A stretch of DNA of 64,000 nt. Source: Pseudorasbora parva (lineage: Eukaryota; Chordata; Actinopteri; Cypriniformes; Gobionidae). Below are positions 41,791-54,255 of this stretch, piece after piece. The notes below the pieces were generated by a model, which saw only the letters and a list, made by a program, of their open reading frames with translations, was not told where the DNA came from and searched no databases. The stretch is taken from assembly GCF_024679245.1 (NCBI RefSeq), contig NC_090184.1, forward strand, positions 5,708,547 through 5,772,546, in the 5' to 3' direction. Each line of letters opens with the position of its first letter. Position 1 is the first letter of the stretch. Made by a program: the position numbers and the translations under genes.

Positions 41791-44205
41791 GGTTGGGACG
41801 AAAAGGAAGTAGTGAGAGATGTTTCCTACACCTCATGTAGGACGGGGACTTTGTTCTATCCATCGGTTATTGACTGGATAGAGGCAGATCAGAGTGCGTA
41901 CGTTTAAATGCCGTTGTAAGGAAGGGGCGGGTTTAAGTGCACTAAAACTGTGAAAGATATTAATAGCATTATTCGGTAAGATCAAAAGTGACCGTAAAAT
42001 ATATTCATAATATTACAGAATATTTCTATTTCAAAAAATGCTGTTTATTTTAACTTTCCATCCATTAAAAAAGTATGTAAAAAATATTAAGCAGCACAAC
42101 TGTTTTCAACCGTAATATTAATATTTTTTCTTAGCGTATTAGAATGACTTCTGAAGGATCATGTGACACTGAAGACTGGAGTAATGATGCTGACAATTCA
42201 GCTTTGATCACAGGAATACATTACGTTTTAAAATGTATTAATATGAAAACAAATTATTTTACATTGTAATATTTCACAATTCCCATCGTATAAATAAGCG
42301 CAGCCTTGGTAAACGCATGAAACATCTTTCAAAAAACGTACAGATGGTTGTGTATTTTCTGTGGTGATAAACATTATACCGGTCGATGGGGATTAACAAG
42401 TTTTGAACCCATTTTGTCACTTTATTAATGTGCTTTTAGTCCTGCTCTTCAAGAATGTTCAGGCTGAATGTTACTGGTGCACAACAGACAAAAACTTTAA
42501 GACTATTTGTGTTTCCTGCACACTGTGGTGTATATTTTTAGTATTTCCTCATAATAATTCTAACCTCATATGTTATCAGCTGACAAGAATGCAGATGGAA
42601 ACAGGCATTCAAATGATTATGGGCTTACACAAAATCAGCATTTACTGACGTAATGTCACGTGTTTGTGCTATCACAAGATGAAGTTCAGGTTTACATCAA
42701 GATTGCCTCCTGATAGCTGCATTTTTGTCTCGATAACAATATTATGGAAAACGGCAACAACCTGTAATCTTATAACCAGACACTTCAAAACAAGATCCCA
42801 GGTGAGCGGTCACGCTGGGCTTCTCTACAGGGAATCTAAAGAGTGCCTGAACACCACTGATATTCAAAGTGTGGGCACTAGCTGCTGTCTTTACCAAAGT
42901 AAGCTCACATTTGCTTCATACGGTGGATGAAATCAATCCACACAAGAAATACAGTTTTAAATGTTTCCAAATAGCTTTTGGATGAGTTTCACGGGCAGGC
43001 CTGTGGCCATCCCATGATGCATGTTACATTTAAGTAGTTGTAGAGTGTTTCCTACATCTGCTATATTTCAGCATCCCATTCTAGGGGACACTTTAGGATC
43101 TTTAAAATAATAACATAACTAGTAGTGACTTAGGGAAAAAGGTATTTATATGACTATTCTAATACTATAATGTACTAAGGAAAAAAATACTTCCAATTGA
43201 ATAATGCAATGCAAAGCAGTTTTACTATTTAAGGTGCATTACCTCCCGATAGGAGAGGAAACCTCACAAGCATGGTTCATATAGACTTAAACCCTTTGCG
43301 ATTTGGGTGTTTCTGATCAATCACATGCGATAGTTATAGAAGCGAATAGCACCTTAAATATAGAATGACTATATATATAAAGTTTTTATAGCACAAGATT
43401 GACTTCTATGGTGAAAAAAAGATTAATAAATTACCCTACGGAGAGTAAAAGGCAATCTGCTATGCATTTTCTGCGGTTGTTAACCAATTAATATTAGAGA
43501 ATGTTTTTTCTGCTTTAATAAGAGCTGACCTGCACGTGCGAGGCTGTTGTATCTGGCGCCAAGGGAATGTGGAGGATTGTTTTTTATTTAGAAACCCCAA
43601 AATATTTGTATGTGCTACGCTGTGCTTTGAATGTAGATCCAGAATGATAGTGATTGAGTTCCTTCCATTATAAAACACACAATGAACTGTTAATTCCTCT
43701 GGTGGGGGCAAGCGAAGACTTTTCAGTATCTTACTAAGTATTTGTAATAGCACTCAGGAACATTTGCTGACTCTTGTCATTAACATATAACGATGAAGTG
43801 TGAAGATGTTTTATTCGAAAGTGATTCAAGGAATTTGAAGGTTATTTGGAAATGGACGGATCATGCATTATATATATCATCTTATAAAGACAAGAGTTTA
43901 AGTGTGGTGCACAGTTCACAGACAATCACAACAGCCTGTGAGCATATGATGCATTTTAAAGTTCTGAGTAGGCCATATAATAACATTAACACTATTATAT
44001 AAATCAAAGTGAAAGTGATGGTACGAATGTACTGAGATATGACAGGTGTCATGTGATACTGTATATGCTACATTTTCATCTTCCCAGAATGCATTACTCA
44101 GATACCTTTTTAGGCATTATGGAGTTTGACGCATTTAAATATCAACTCAAATATCTCAGATGTTTCTCCCAGAATTCCTAAGATGCCAGAACCTTAAAGG
44201 CACAC
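41791..44205. other. Intergenic, one repeat copy, no gene
   Basis: Bases 42000-42270 hold an uninterrupted copy of the repeat split at 36237/39887 (GAAGGATCATGTGACACTGAAGAC). Small open frames at 42403-42930, 43460-43753 and 43793-44002 show no recognisable domain, and I do not call them genes. Confidence 0.45.
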
Positions 44206-44212
44206 TATAGCC

Positions 44213-45153
44213 CCGTTTCCACCAAAATTACCCGGAACAATTTGTACCAGGAACTTTTTTACAGAAACTTTTCTCCCCCCCAAACCTGCAACTGTCTGCG
44301 TTTCCACCGCGATCTAAAGTTCCGAGAAGATTAGGAAAATTAGTCCGGCGATGTAGGACTGCGCGTGACGGACAGTAATCATTTTTGTGTGTACCGATTG
44401 AAAGATTTAGTGGCCTGTTTACATGAGACGTTATCTAAACCGATCGTGTTTACATGTGATGACTTTCAATCGCAATCATTTCGTGACATGCAGTTTGTCT
44501 GCCGCATCAAAAATGTCAACGCTGTTTTCTCCAGCAGCTGGAATGTGTTTACTGTAGCCATAGCAACTCTTAACGGCCACCAGGACTAATGCAGTATTAT
44601 ATAAGCTATTTATTTGTTGTAAAGTGTAATAAACATCTCAGAAAAAAATTAATTCTTCTGGCAGGTGCAGTTAAAATAAAAACTGCCTGGGACAATATAC
44701 GCTAGAGGAAATTAACAACGACAGAAAAGAGCACTAATATGCAGATTCAGCAGCATGCAGCATATTCAGAAAGCTCGTAAAGCTAGATTTAAAATGACAA
44801 TGTTTATTATTATCAGCTATTACGGACATTGCACGTGAGATGGCTGAGACGAACGCGCGCCATCAGACAGAGAGCAAGACTGATATTTACTGAACGTAGA
44901 CCGAACCTCGCAAAAGACTTTTTAAAAATGGCGGTTGAAATAAAATGCTAAACCAATCAGCATGTTCAGCGCCCAAGTCCCGCCCTCGAAAGTTCCAGAA
45001 CTTTGAAAAAGTACTACCTCGCGAGCAGGGCCGTTTGGAGGGGGAAATATTTCCCTGGAACTTCATTTAGTCCCTGGTTCCTGCAGCCAAATCACACGAG
45101 TACCACCCCAAAGTTCCTTGTTTCTGGGTAAAGGTCCTGCGGTGGAAACGTGG
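44213..45153. mobile_element. hAT-like non-autonomous element, copy 2
   Basis: Left GCCCCGTTTCCACCAAAATT, right GGTCCTGCGGTGGAAACGTGGC; imperfect inverted ends. It shares its interior with 22920-23788 but is uninterrupted at the point where that copy carries the nested element. Confidence 0.75.
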
Positions 45154-45154
45154 C

Positions 45155-45290
45155 ATATGTGATTTTCCCCAAATCCCTAAACTTTTCCCACAAAGTTGGG
45201 AGCATGAAATTGTCAAAAATGTCTTGGTATGATGAAGCATTAAGAGTTCCTTTAACTGGAACTAAGGGGCCAATCCCTGGGGGGAAAAAA
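45155..45290 (-). pseudogene. Tc1 transposase fragment
   Basis: Minus-strand residues GPLVPVKGTLNASSYQDIFD and FMLPTLWEKF match the segment between the first and second catalytic aspartates of Tc1 transposases (compare the element at 57386-58956). It is only about 45 residues long. Confidence 0.7.
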
Positions 45291-45365
45291 CACACACACA
45301 CCATAACCCCCCCTGAACTATTAATCCAAATAGTTGCTCACATGTCTAATTAAACACATACTATA

Positions 45366-45604
45366 TTAAAGTGTCTTTGGTGTTTCCGTGGTTTTAACGG
45401 AAATCAAGGGTAGCGTGGATATAACGTAATTGACAAGTGACGCACGGACACAGTCTGATTCCTGGTTAAAATGCATGATTTGTCTGGATTTAAAAATTGC
45501 TGGATGTTTTTAGGATAATATAAGTACTCAAGTCAACAAATATAACATTGTTCTAGTGGCTTTTGGATATTTTGATAAAACAATCTTGCATAGTTTGCCT
45601 TTAA
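45366..45604. mobile_element. TTAA-flanked MITE, short copy
   Basis: TTAA at 45366 and 45601. The right part (ATCTTGCATAGTTTGCCTTTAA) and interior (AAGTACTCAAGTCAACAAATATAACA) resemble the right part of 28411-28938. The left half is mostly deleted. Confidence 0.55.
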
Positions 45605-48180
45605 GCAGAATTTTAGATTTCAATCTACTGTCTATGTATAGGAGGAACAACTGAGATTCTTCTTGGGATTTTTCTTTCTTATGGGTTTTAACCATCCTAG
45701 GTTTACTCTATTCAGACTGTAGAAACTCTCTGCAAGCAAAATTAAGTTGTAAATCAGGTAAGAAGTAACTTAGAACAGTGTGTTCCTAATCTGTTGCTGC
45801 AGAGAAGATACCCAATGCCTTAATGTAAAGTACACAAGGAGAGACGTATTTGAAATGTAATGATATCTTTTATGTATTATATGTGTTATATGTGTACACC
45901 AAAAATGGTGCATAATGTGTAAAATCTGTCATATTGTTTGTTTGGTAAAGAGGGTTTATTCGTCTACTTTGCTAGCCCATTATTACCTTGTGATTCTCTC
46001 TGTATTGTCTCGGTGTTCTGTGAACGTGACATCATACTGTTTCCATTTACAGATGAAGAATATTGAATGCAATGATACAAAGTGTGTGCTGAAATGAAAA
46101 ATGATGAGTTAGGTGAGGATTTTTAAATATTGACTACATTGACATGCTATGTGCAAAATAGACTAACATTTTAGTTAAAGATTATATACATACATACATA
46201 AATACATACATATACTTTTATATTTGTTCTTTTTTTCTCTCTCTTTTGGGGACAAATGTGCACTATGCAGCATAATATAATGTGTACTGTATAGTGCCCT
46301 CCAAAGTAATCATGCACTTCCAAATGGTGTTCGTGTCATGTCTTATATTTTTATTTTACTCTCGGATAAGATACATAATCAGGGGTAAAGCAGAAAAATA
46401 TAGGCCTCTTTGTGTAATTTAAGAATGTCATAAAATCATTAAAAATAATTGCTTTAAATCCTATTTCAATGAGCTCTAGTGCCACCACTGCAAAGAAGCA
46501 CAAACCAGAGTGTCAGCAGCACCAGATGTTCTTTTTGCTGCACAGTTACAACAATGTAGGGCCAGTGCAGCAAAGAAGCCACGAAAGCCTTGAAATCAAA
46601 TGACTGAACGAAAAACTTGAATGTTCTATTGGTATTTAGAAGCCTGGCGTTGACTATTTGTATGGGAAACAGGCATCATTTCCATGAGTTATTGGGGGGA
46701 ATTTGTATTTTCAGGAAACCTGCAGCATGTATTCATGAAATGTGTAAATAGTGTTTAATAAACACAAATAGCAGTTTGCATTTTGTATTTATTTATCTGT
46801 TTGTTTGTTCCCATGAATATCATTCCACTAAGCCTAAGTCCCATAAAATTAAAAATATGTTATGCCATTTTACTTATCTAGTAAATGCATCTTGATTTAA
46901 AGGGATAGTTGCCCAAAGTTTCCCAATAGTCCAGTGGCATAGTGAGAATACTGTTTACAAGGTGATAAAAGCACCAAATTTAGCACGGTGTTGGTGTTTC
47001 CTTAGGGTCTATAGTGTCATTTTAGGAGCCCTCGAAAAAAAAAAAAACGTTGTAACTTCATATAAGAAGAATAGAATTATAAATGAAATGCTTAAAAAAA
47101 AAAAAAATCAAGTTCCTGCACAAGATAAAGTGTTCAAATGAAACTTCAAATGAAGTTAACATTTTATGTTACTGTATGTTTATGAACTTTACATAACTAA
47201 AAGTGGGGTTGGGTGATGTCACCTAAATTGGCAGTTGACAATGTTTACAGTAAAACATTTTTGTAAAATTGTTTGTAAAACAGGAGTAATATGTTCAGAA
47301 ATGGAAGTTTTGGTAATAACGAGCAGCATTTTGCACCAACTGTAGCGTAATTCATAAAGAGAATTGGAAGGAAATCCATCAAACAAGGCATTACATTAAA
47401 TGTACAGTGTAAAAAATACAAGAGGCGAACAATTTCAAGATCAATATGTAGCCTGTCTGACATGGTATTTTCACAGACTAACACTCAAGTCTCTGACATA
47501 GACTACATCTTTATTAATAGCATAGCCTATATCCATTAGTTATTTTCTCAATTTAATTTATAGCGAAATCCCAGCAATTTTTTTAGGTTAACTATAGAAC
47601 AGACTGATTAGAATGTGTCGCACTCGCAAAACTCGCAACGGGGGCGTGGAGAGCACCTTGATCTATCTATGCCACCCTCACAGAAGAAGCACTTTCGAGC
47701 ATCCAGTCGTTGAGGTTTCATTAGCTTTCTCCCTCTAGATTCAACCTTCAACAGCATTCCGTACGTTCGTCTTTGTCGCGTTCATACACTTTGAAACTTT
47801 AGGTGGCAAGATTTGTGCCAAGAGTCAGAATATGAAGCAAAATTACTAGCAGTTTTAATGTTTTTTTTTTTCTTCTTTTTTTTCTTTAGTGTTAGGCTTA
47901 GACTTTGCATTCAGTAGGCTACAGTTTCGCAGATGTTGTTCCACGAACAAATACATGCTACCATGTGGCACTAATACCACCACCCCACACACCCCCAAAA
48001 ATAAAAAAAATACTGATAGACCAATAAAGTGTTGGCTTATATCAGTGGCAACCAATGGCAATGAAGAGTGGGCGGTTCTAATGTGTTTCTCAATTTGACT
48101 TTGTAACCTAATATTACTCTATTTTGGTCGACGACTAGATTTGTTTGAAGGTCTAGACTCTAGTTAAACTTCAGCTATCA
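45605..48180. other. Intergenic, AT-rich, no gene recognised
   Basis: Contains short A runs (47033-47047, 47093-47107), a TACA tandem run (46190-46210) and, at 47540-48165, sequence that may be a decayed hAT-type repeat (GTCGACGACTAGATTTG). No coding exon was found. Confidence 0.4.
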
Positions 48181-48205
48181 TCTTCAAGTTTGTCGAGAGT
48201 TACAG

Positions 48206-48405
48206 GTAAATGATACAGATATTAAGAACGTTATGACTTAACGTAGCCTACTGTTTAATAAATAAATAAATAAACAGGCAATATGATAGGGCCTGCGTTT
48301 ATTATCTTTTCTCTAACATAATGTCTTAATTGCACGTAAAGTGTGTTTAATATACGTATATAATACTACGAAAGAGAGTGAAATGAGTTATTTTCTCTCT
48401 TGAAG
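48206..48405 (+). other. pebp4: Possible 5'-UTR intron of pebp4
   Basis: A donor-like ACAG|GTAAAT at 48205/48206 and an acceptor-like pyrimidine tract ending TTGAAG at 48400-48405 bracket 200 bp just before the pebp4 start codon. This would make 48406 the start of the coding exon. It is inferred from splice-site text only. Confidence 0.35.
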
Positions 48406-48415
48406 GGTCGTGGAC

Positions 48416-48522
48416 ATGCATTTATTTTGCACGTCGCTTGTTTTATGCGTCCTCTCTGCATGCCACATGACCGCATCCACCTGTGACCAGCTCTTGACTT
48501 CAGAGGATGCTGAGTTCTGCAA
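48416..48522 (+). CDS. pebp4: pebp4 coding exon 1
   Basis: The ATG at 48416 opens a signal peptide directly followed by the PEBP4-type N-terminus. Donor AA|GTAAGA at 48523, phase 2; the split codon becomes Lys with the first base of exon 2. Confidence 0.88.
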
Positions 48523-49541
48523 GTAAGACTTCATTATGTTGTCATTCTGTCCAGAATATATTCTGTGGCAGTTTTAATGTGCCCAATAATTTATTTGTTT
48601 TAGTCAGTGGTCCACTATTTACCAATTATTTCTCGAACATTCTTATTTTCAGGTAATTCTGAATGATTAACAAACATAAACAAAGAAATAATTGTATTTG
48701 TTGTATTATATCAGAACTATATTTCTCTTAATACCAACATTTTGTGTAGTAGCATTGACTTTTATACATTCTTATATCTATAATCTGACTGATAATAAGG
48801 CTTACTTAGCTATACTTTAGAGGCTATTTGTCTTCAGAAATGAGCTAAATCTGTCAAAACAATATTCTAACCCCGTTGCTCCGAGAGGACTGTGACTTTA
48901 ATAATTATACTGTAAATCGTGGTAAAAGCATCTGTGATATTACAGTTGCTATTTACTGACATAGTGACAAGTTTGGAAACATTACTATGTTTAATGTTTT
49001 TCTATTTAGAAAGTCTCTTATGCTCATTAAGCCTATATTTATTGGATCAAAAATACAGAAAAACAAAACATAACAAAAAACAGCAATATTATGAAAATGT
49101 AACATTTTAAAATAACAGCTTTCTGTTTTAATATATTTTAAAATGTAATTTATTTCTGTGATGTAAAGCTGAATTTTCAGCGTCCTTCTCGAGTCTTCAG
49201 TCTTACATGATCCTTCAGAAATCATTCTAATATGATAATGTGATACTCAATTAGTATCAATGTTGAATGTTTTTTTGGAACCTGTGGTACTTTTGTCAGG
49301 ATTCATCAGTGAATAAAAGGTTAAAGAACAGATTTTAATTTGTTTTAGTATTATTTTTTAATTTTTAAAACTTTTTATCCATCGAAGAAAGCAGCACAAC
49401 TGCTTTCAACATTGGTAATAAATCAGGATATTACAATGATTTCAGAAGGATCATGTAACACTAAAGGCTGGAGAAATATTACAGTGTTTTTTCAGCATTT
49501 TTGATAAATAAATGCAGGCTTGATGAGCATAAGAGACTTCG

Positions 49542-49614
<73 letters not shown>

Positions 49615-50352
49615 ACCCACATGTACTGTAAACTAGGGGTTATTACAAACTTTTTAATATACAAATATCAAACTGAATGTAGTAAACAATTAGTTAATAT
49701 GATCAAAACATCCTGAATGTTTGCTTTTAGTACAGTACTGTTGAAAGAATAGCAAAAATAAAATAAAAACTTATATGCATGTAAATACCTTCTGATGTCT
49801 TACATAAGCATTTCTACCCTGTTGGGATTGGTTTTAGTAATTACAATTACAATTACAATGGGAATCCTTTTCAAATGTCTTCCTTTAGGATTTTTGGACT
49901 CGGGTTAATTTCCAAACCATATTTCCTTAGATGAACTGATTTGAGAAGTCTGGCTTGTAGGCCGGTGTGGGATGTGTAGGACTCCCTCAGAGCACTGAGT
50001 CATGGATGCTTAAGCCGCCGGTCCCACTCAAAACCCACACAACAAGCCTTACAAACCCAACAACTTACTCACTAGTTCAACTTTCAGTGCAATCATGGGC
50101 TATTCACAGTTTATATGAATGTTTTATGACCTATTGGAAACCATAAACTGTTCATTGAATAAAGATGGAGTATTATAGACAGGTTAAATTATTCATACCT
50201 GCACTTTTACTCGTTTTTTATTTAGAGGAGAGGTAAAGCTGATTTACCCAGATTTGGTTTTTGACAAATGCTCGATTGTCCCTCAGAGGATCAGAGAGAA
50301 GATCAGCAAGGAGTGGGGATCACCTCACGTACAGCTGCCAAGTGCTGATGAG
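48416..50352 (+). CDS. pebp4: Phosphatidylethanolamine-binding protein 4, first two coding exons (partial)
   Basis: Join 48416-48522 and 50226-50352 (234 nt, 78 codons, ending in phase 0). Residues 1-21, MHLFCTSLVLCVLSACHMTAS, form a hydrophobic signal peptide. Then TCDQLLTSEDAEFCKGEVKL and IYPDLVFDKCSIVPQ correspond to the N-terminus of PEBP4 (human has [22 protein letters not shown]), followed by a PxxLPSADE-like end. Cysteines are placed as in secreted PEBP4. The ligand-binding core (DPDAPSR region) is not found up to 64000, so the remaining exons must lie beyond the window. PEBP4 is a secreted or lysosomal member of the PEBP family; its exact role in fish is not known to me. Confidence 0.88.
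49008..49541. mobile_element. Foldback non-autonomous element (about 530 bp)
   Basis: Left AAGTCTCTTATGCTCATTAAG pairs with right GATGAGCATAAGAGACTT. Inside, GATCCTTCAGAAATCATTC (49208) pairs with ATGATTTCAGAAGGATC (49437). It is the same family as the copies at 36105/39887 and 42000. Confidence 0.75.
49544..49612. repeat. (CT)n microsatellite
   Basis: About 69 bp of CT repeat directly abutting the foldback element's right end. Confidence 0.95.
50226..50352 (+). CDS. pebp4: pebp4 coding exon 2
   Basis: Acceptor TTTTTTATTTAG ends at 50225; donor GAG|GTAAGA at 50353. Encodes GEVKLIYPDLVFDKCSIVPQ and KISKEWGSPHVQLPSADE. Confidence 0.9.
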
Positions 50353-50827
50353 GTAAGAGAAATTCGCTCCGTAACTTTATGCTGATTTATGCTCTTGCTT
50401 ACCCCGTCAGCAAGTCCTCTGCCATGCTAGAATGTGTGTTATATTTTTGGATGTTACAACACATCTCCTGTCCCGGTTTTAAGTTTCTCTGGCTTAAGAT
50501 CTTTTATGCTAACCAAATGGGTCTCATCCACTCTATCTTTTGAGTTGCTTTCAAATCATGTTGTGTCCTACGTCATACTGTTATGTTATGTCTCCAGAAG
50601 ATGGCGCAATTGTTCCATAACTAAGGCATATGTGTGCTGAAAGGGATTCATGTTACAGAGACAAAACTGACATTGAAACCACATGGATAACTTTACTGAC
50701 CTCATGTGATCACTTTTGATGCCTTAAAGTTTGTCTTAAGGCTTTTATGTTGTATTGTAGTTCATGTTAATGAAGGTTATCAGAGATCTGTTTATTAATT
50801 AAAGTCTGTAATCAATGCTTCAGTGCT

Positions 50828-50851
50828 ATATATATATATATATATATATAA
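50828..50851. repeat. Short (TA)n
   Basis: About 24 bp of TA immediately left of a degenerate Tc1 transposase. Confidence 0.85.
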
Positions 50852-51382
50852 ATATGAGCAAGTTTGACAAGGGCCAATTTGTGATGGCTAGATGACTGGG
50901 ATGACTGAGTATCTCCAAAACTGCAGCTCTTGTGGGGTGTTCTCGGTCTGCAGTGGTGAACTGGAGACAGGGTCATGGGCGGCCAAGGCTCATTGATGCA
51001 CGTGGGGAGCGAAGGCTGGCCTGTGTGGTCCGATCAAACAGACGAGCTGCTGGAGCTCAAATTGCTCAAGAAGTTAATGTTGGTTCTGATAGAAAGGTGT
51101 CAGAATACACAGAGCATCAGTTTGTTACGTATGGCTGCATAGCTGCACACCAGTCAGGGTGCCCATGCTGACCCCTGACCCTGCCAAAGAGCCAACAGCA
51201 TGTAAGCATCAGAACTGGACCACGGAGCAATGGAAGAAGGTGGCCCGGTCTGATGAATCATGTTTTCTTTTACATCACGTGGAGCGCCGGGTGCGTGTGA
51301 GTCGCTTACCTGAGGAACACATGGCACCAGGATGCACTATGGGATGAAAGCAAGCCGGAGGAGGCAGTGTGATGCTTTGGGC
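50850..51382 (+). pseudogene. Degenerate Tc1-type transposase, plus strand
   Basis: Plus-strand frames read MSKFDKGQF, then ALVGCSRSAVVNWRQGHGRP, AGAQIAQEVNVGSDRKVSEY, then, after a break, NWTTEQWKKVARSDESCFLL. It is the same Tc1 subfamily as 6290-6885 (GRPRLIDARGERR). The second aspartate and the glutamate of the DDE triad are missing. Confidence 0.82.
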
Positions 51383-52180
51383 AGTTTTTAATTATTATCA
51401 TTACTTTTAATCTTTAAATGAACTCATAATAACTTGTAGTGTATGTATTCAGTCAGTATGAAAAAAAAAACCCCAATACTGATCATATTAAGAAAATATT
51501 TGTATTATACATCAGCATAATTAGATTATGTATTGACATTTGCATTTGGAGCTTTTGGACCTTCTCCACAATTGAACTTTAAAATAGCTTTCCTATGAAA
51601 TCAAGAAAGCTCAAACTAATTTAATAATAAGGATATTTATCTTTAGAAGTTTACATTTACAGCTGTTTTAGGCATACATTCTGGAAAAAAAAAAAGAAAA
51701 AAAAGTTTAATCAACAATGTTCGAGGGTGTCGTTTAAAAGCAACCGTTTCAGATGAATTAAGAGACAAAGACGCCATCAATATGATAGAAGAGCCGTTGG
51801 ACAGCTGCTATATCAAACTTTGTCTGTCTCACTAGTTTGGTGTATTTGAGTTTAGAGCGGCGATGGTGTGGGAATCTTTCTGGTAAATTTGAAATAGAAT
51901 CAACTGTAGTGGAAAAAAACAGCAAAGTACCATGGCATATCTGTAAATTGGAAAGCCACTTCAATTTTAGGAGCTAGTTTATAAATTCCATAGCTAAGCA
52001 GTCTGGCTGGAAGATGATCTATCGCCCTCACGTCTCCCAAACCCCAATTGATGTATGGTCGTATTATCTATTATGCTGTCCTACATGATTCTCTTTTATT
52101 GCTGGACTTGGTGTCAGACAGCAAAACGGATTACACATGAGATCAAATCAATACCAACTTTATTTACCAGCCTTTCAAAC
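51383..52180. other. No gene or repeat recognised
   Basis: AT-rich span with A runs near 51687. Small open frames have no recognisable content. Confidence 0.45.
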
Positions 52181-52184
52181 GTAA

Positions 52185-52580
52185 TTCCCCCTTTCGTGGT
52201 TCTGTCTCTGATAAAAACATATGGTAGCTGGAGGTCCGTGCCACGAATATGAGGAGGCTTGGGAGACCGTACGTGTCAGTCCTCGTTCCGCGGGCGCTCT
52301 CGTTCTCGCTCTCTCTCCCCCGCCCCCTTGACCCTGCCAATCGACACTTCATCACCACGGAAATGAGAGGCCAAGTGGCGACGCAGCGGTCACTGGTTGT
52401 CGCTTTACCCCCGCGGTGACACCCACCTCATTACCCTGCTGAAGGCATGCTGGGTAATTGAAACAGAGCGAAATGGGCAGCGGTCCAGCATGTCCGCCTC
52501 TCAATGGGCTTTCATTACCCAAAACAAAAGCAAAGGGTCACACTAAACAACAGATTTCCCTCCGTCAGCCCTCAAAGTAA
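52185..52580. other. GC-rich, repeat-free block; candidate conserved non-coding element
   Basis: An island of balanced GC sequence inside AT-rich intron, with no terminal repeats and no good open frame. It contains GCATGCTGGGTAATTGAAAC and GGCTTTCATTACCCAAAAC, which carry ATTA-type cores. A regulatory role is inference only; it needs cross-species comparison. Confidence 0.3.
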
Positions 52581-52959
52581 TGACTCAACCCCTCAGCTTG
52601 ACTTGAACTTGATTTTCACTCAAACAACCATAATGCTTTAATTTTGTGCTATTGCACATCTTTAAAAGTCGTAACGGCTTCATCAAAGTAATGTGTTTGA
52701 GTCAACGATTTAGCATTTGCATACGATACAGTCTGAAGGGATAACGGCCTTTGAAATCTCATCGCTTGTTGTGGATGTTGAGGGTTTACTACTGTCTACT
52801 TCTTCAGTTAGAGATTGATATCTAACTTTGTTGTCATCAGGAATATTGTTGACAGTCATAACACTGTCTAAAGTTGCTCGTAATTCACATTATTTTAATC
52901 TCAGGCCATTATAGAGATAATTGCATCTTTGTCTGGCACTTTTGGATGCAGTGTCAAAA

Positions 52960-54255
52960 TAGTTTGTTTACGGTAATGGTTGATGGACTCGGACTGTTTT
53001 AGCACACTGTTTTTACGTTAAAATTGGCAACACATTTCGTAATGATCTAGCATAGCTGTTACAAAAGCAGCCCTAAATCGGATATTAAGGGCTACAAACT
53101 AATTAAATGATGCAAAATGTTGACGCTTCAAAAAGTTCATGAAGAGATTAAGAAGTGAGGTAACACTTTATTTTAGTGTCCTTATTGCACGCTACATGTA
53201 GTTACTGCAATAATAACTATAAACTACATACAACTAACCCTACTCCTAAACTTATAGTAAGTACATGGAGTTTATTATGTCTTATTAAATTACACTATGA
53301 CATGGACACCTTAAAATGAACTTTTTGTTCAGAAGACATTTGTTGGTTGGGCTTTATTTTAAGGTGTCATACAGTGTAATTATACATTTAAGTACTGAGT
53401 AATATTAATTAAATACTTGTACTTACTATTGGGTTATAGTTTGGTTTAGGGTTAGTTGCATGTAATTAATATTGTAACTATATGTAACGTGTGACAAGGG
53501 CACTAAAATAAAGTTATGCATATTATTTTTATTCTTTATCTCTTTTTGAACTTTTTGAAGTGTCGTTTTGGTGGAATGGACTAGTGGAGGACAGAAATCA
53601 GGTTTCATTAAAAATGCCTTTTAAAAATGTCATTAAAAGCAACATGAGAGTCAGTAATTGATGAGAGAATTTTAATTTGCCTGTGAACAGAATCGTTACA
53701 ATGCTAGAGCAAAACGTGCTGCTGATTACCCCTTAAAAACATAAAGTCATCTTCATGGAAGACCTAACATTCATTTTAACTGCCAGTATTGTCTGTTAAA
53801 CTGTTAGAACTGTTTATTGAACGGTTATTGTTATCAGATTTTTATACACAAAAGAAAGTTCAATTGCATTTCATAAATGGCCTTTTATAAATGGGATTCA
53901 TTAGGCCTATGTATGGAATATTCTTGGGTTTCTCTTGTGATGGTACCACATGTTCTCAGTTTGGAGAACAGACCATTGGCAGCCTTCTATGTACCAACAC
54001 TTGTGTTGTAACGCTTGTGCCATTTTCCAAGACCCACAAATATCCTCAACTGATGTACATCATCAGAATGATTTCTTATCTTTCTTATTACTTTTACATG
54101 TATGATATGATTTGAGAGCTGGGCTTTGTGTACTTTTTAAGATCCAAATGAATTTTGCTATACTGATAATTAATTTGTGGGATGGCTTGTACTATATATT
54201 TATAAAAAATAAAATGCTACATGCGATATCAAATCAGGTTCTGAAGAAAAGTTGC
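52960..54255. other. AT-rich span with a short foldback repeat
   Basis: Bases 53159-53516 carry GGTAACACTTTATTTTAGTGTCC at the left and GGGCACTAAAATAAAGTTA at the right, a short foldback related to the outer repeat at 22733. Nothing else was recognised. Confidence 0.5.

Larger units (their letters stand above)
48523..50225. other. pebp4 intron 1
   Basis: Holds a foldback repeat (49008-49541) and a CT microsatellite (49544-49612). No other gene was seen. Confidence 0.6.

Noticed and set aside
42403..44589. Small open frames of 60-97 residues between rhobtb2 and pebp4
   Set aside because: Length expected by chance in AT-rich DNA, no domains, and no splice or conservation evidence.
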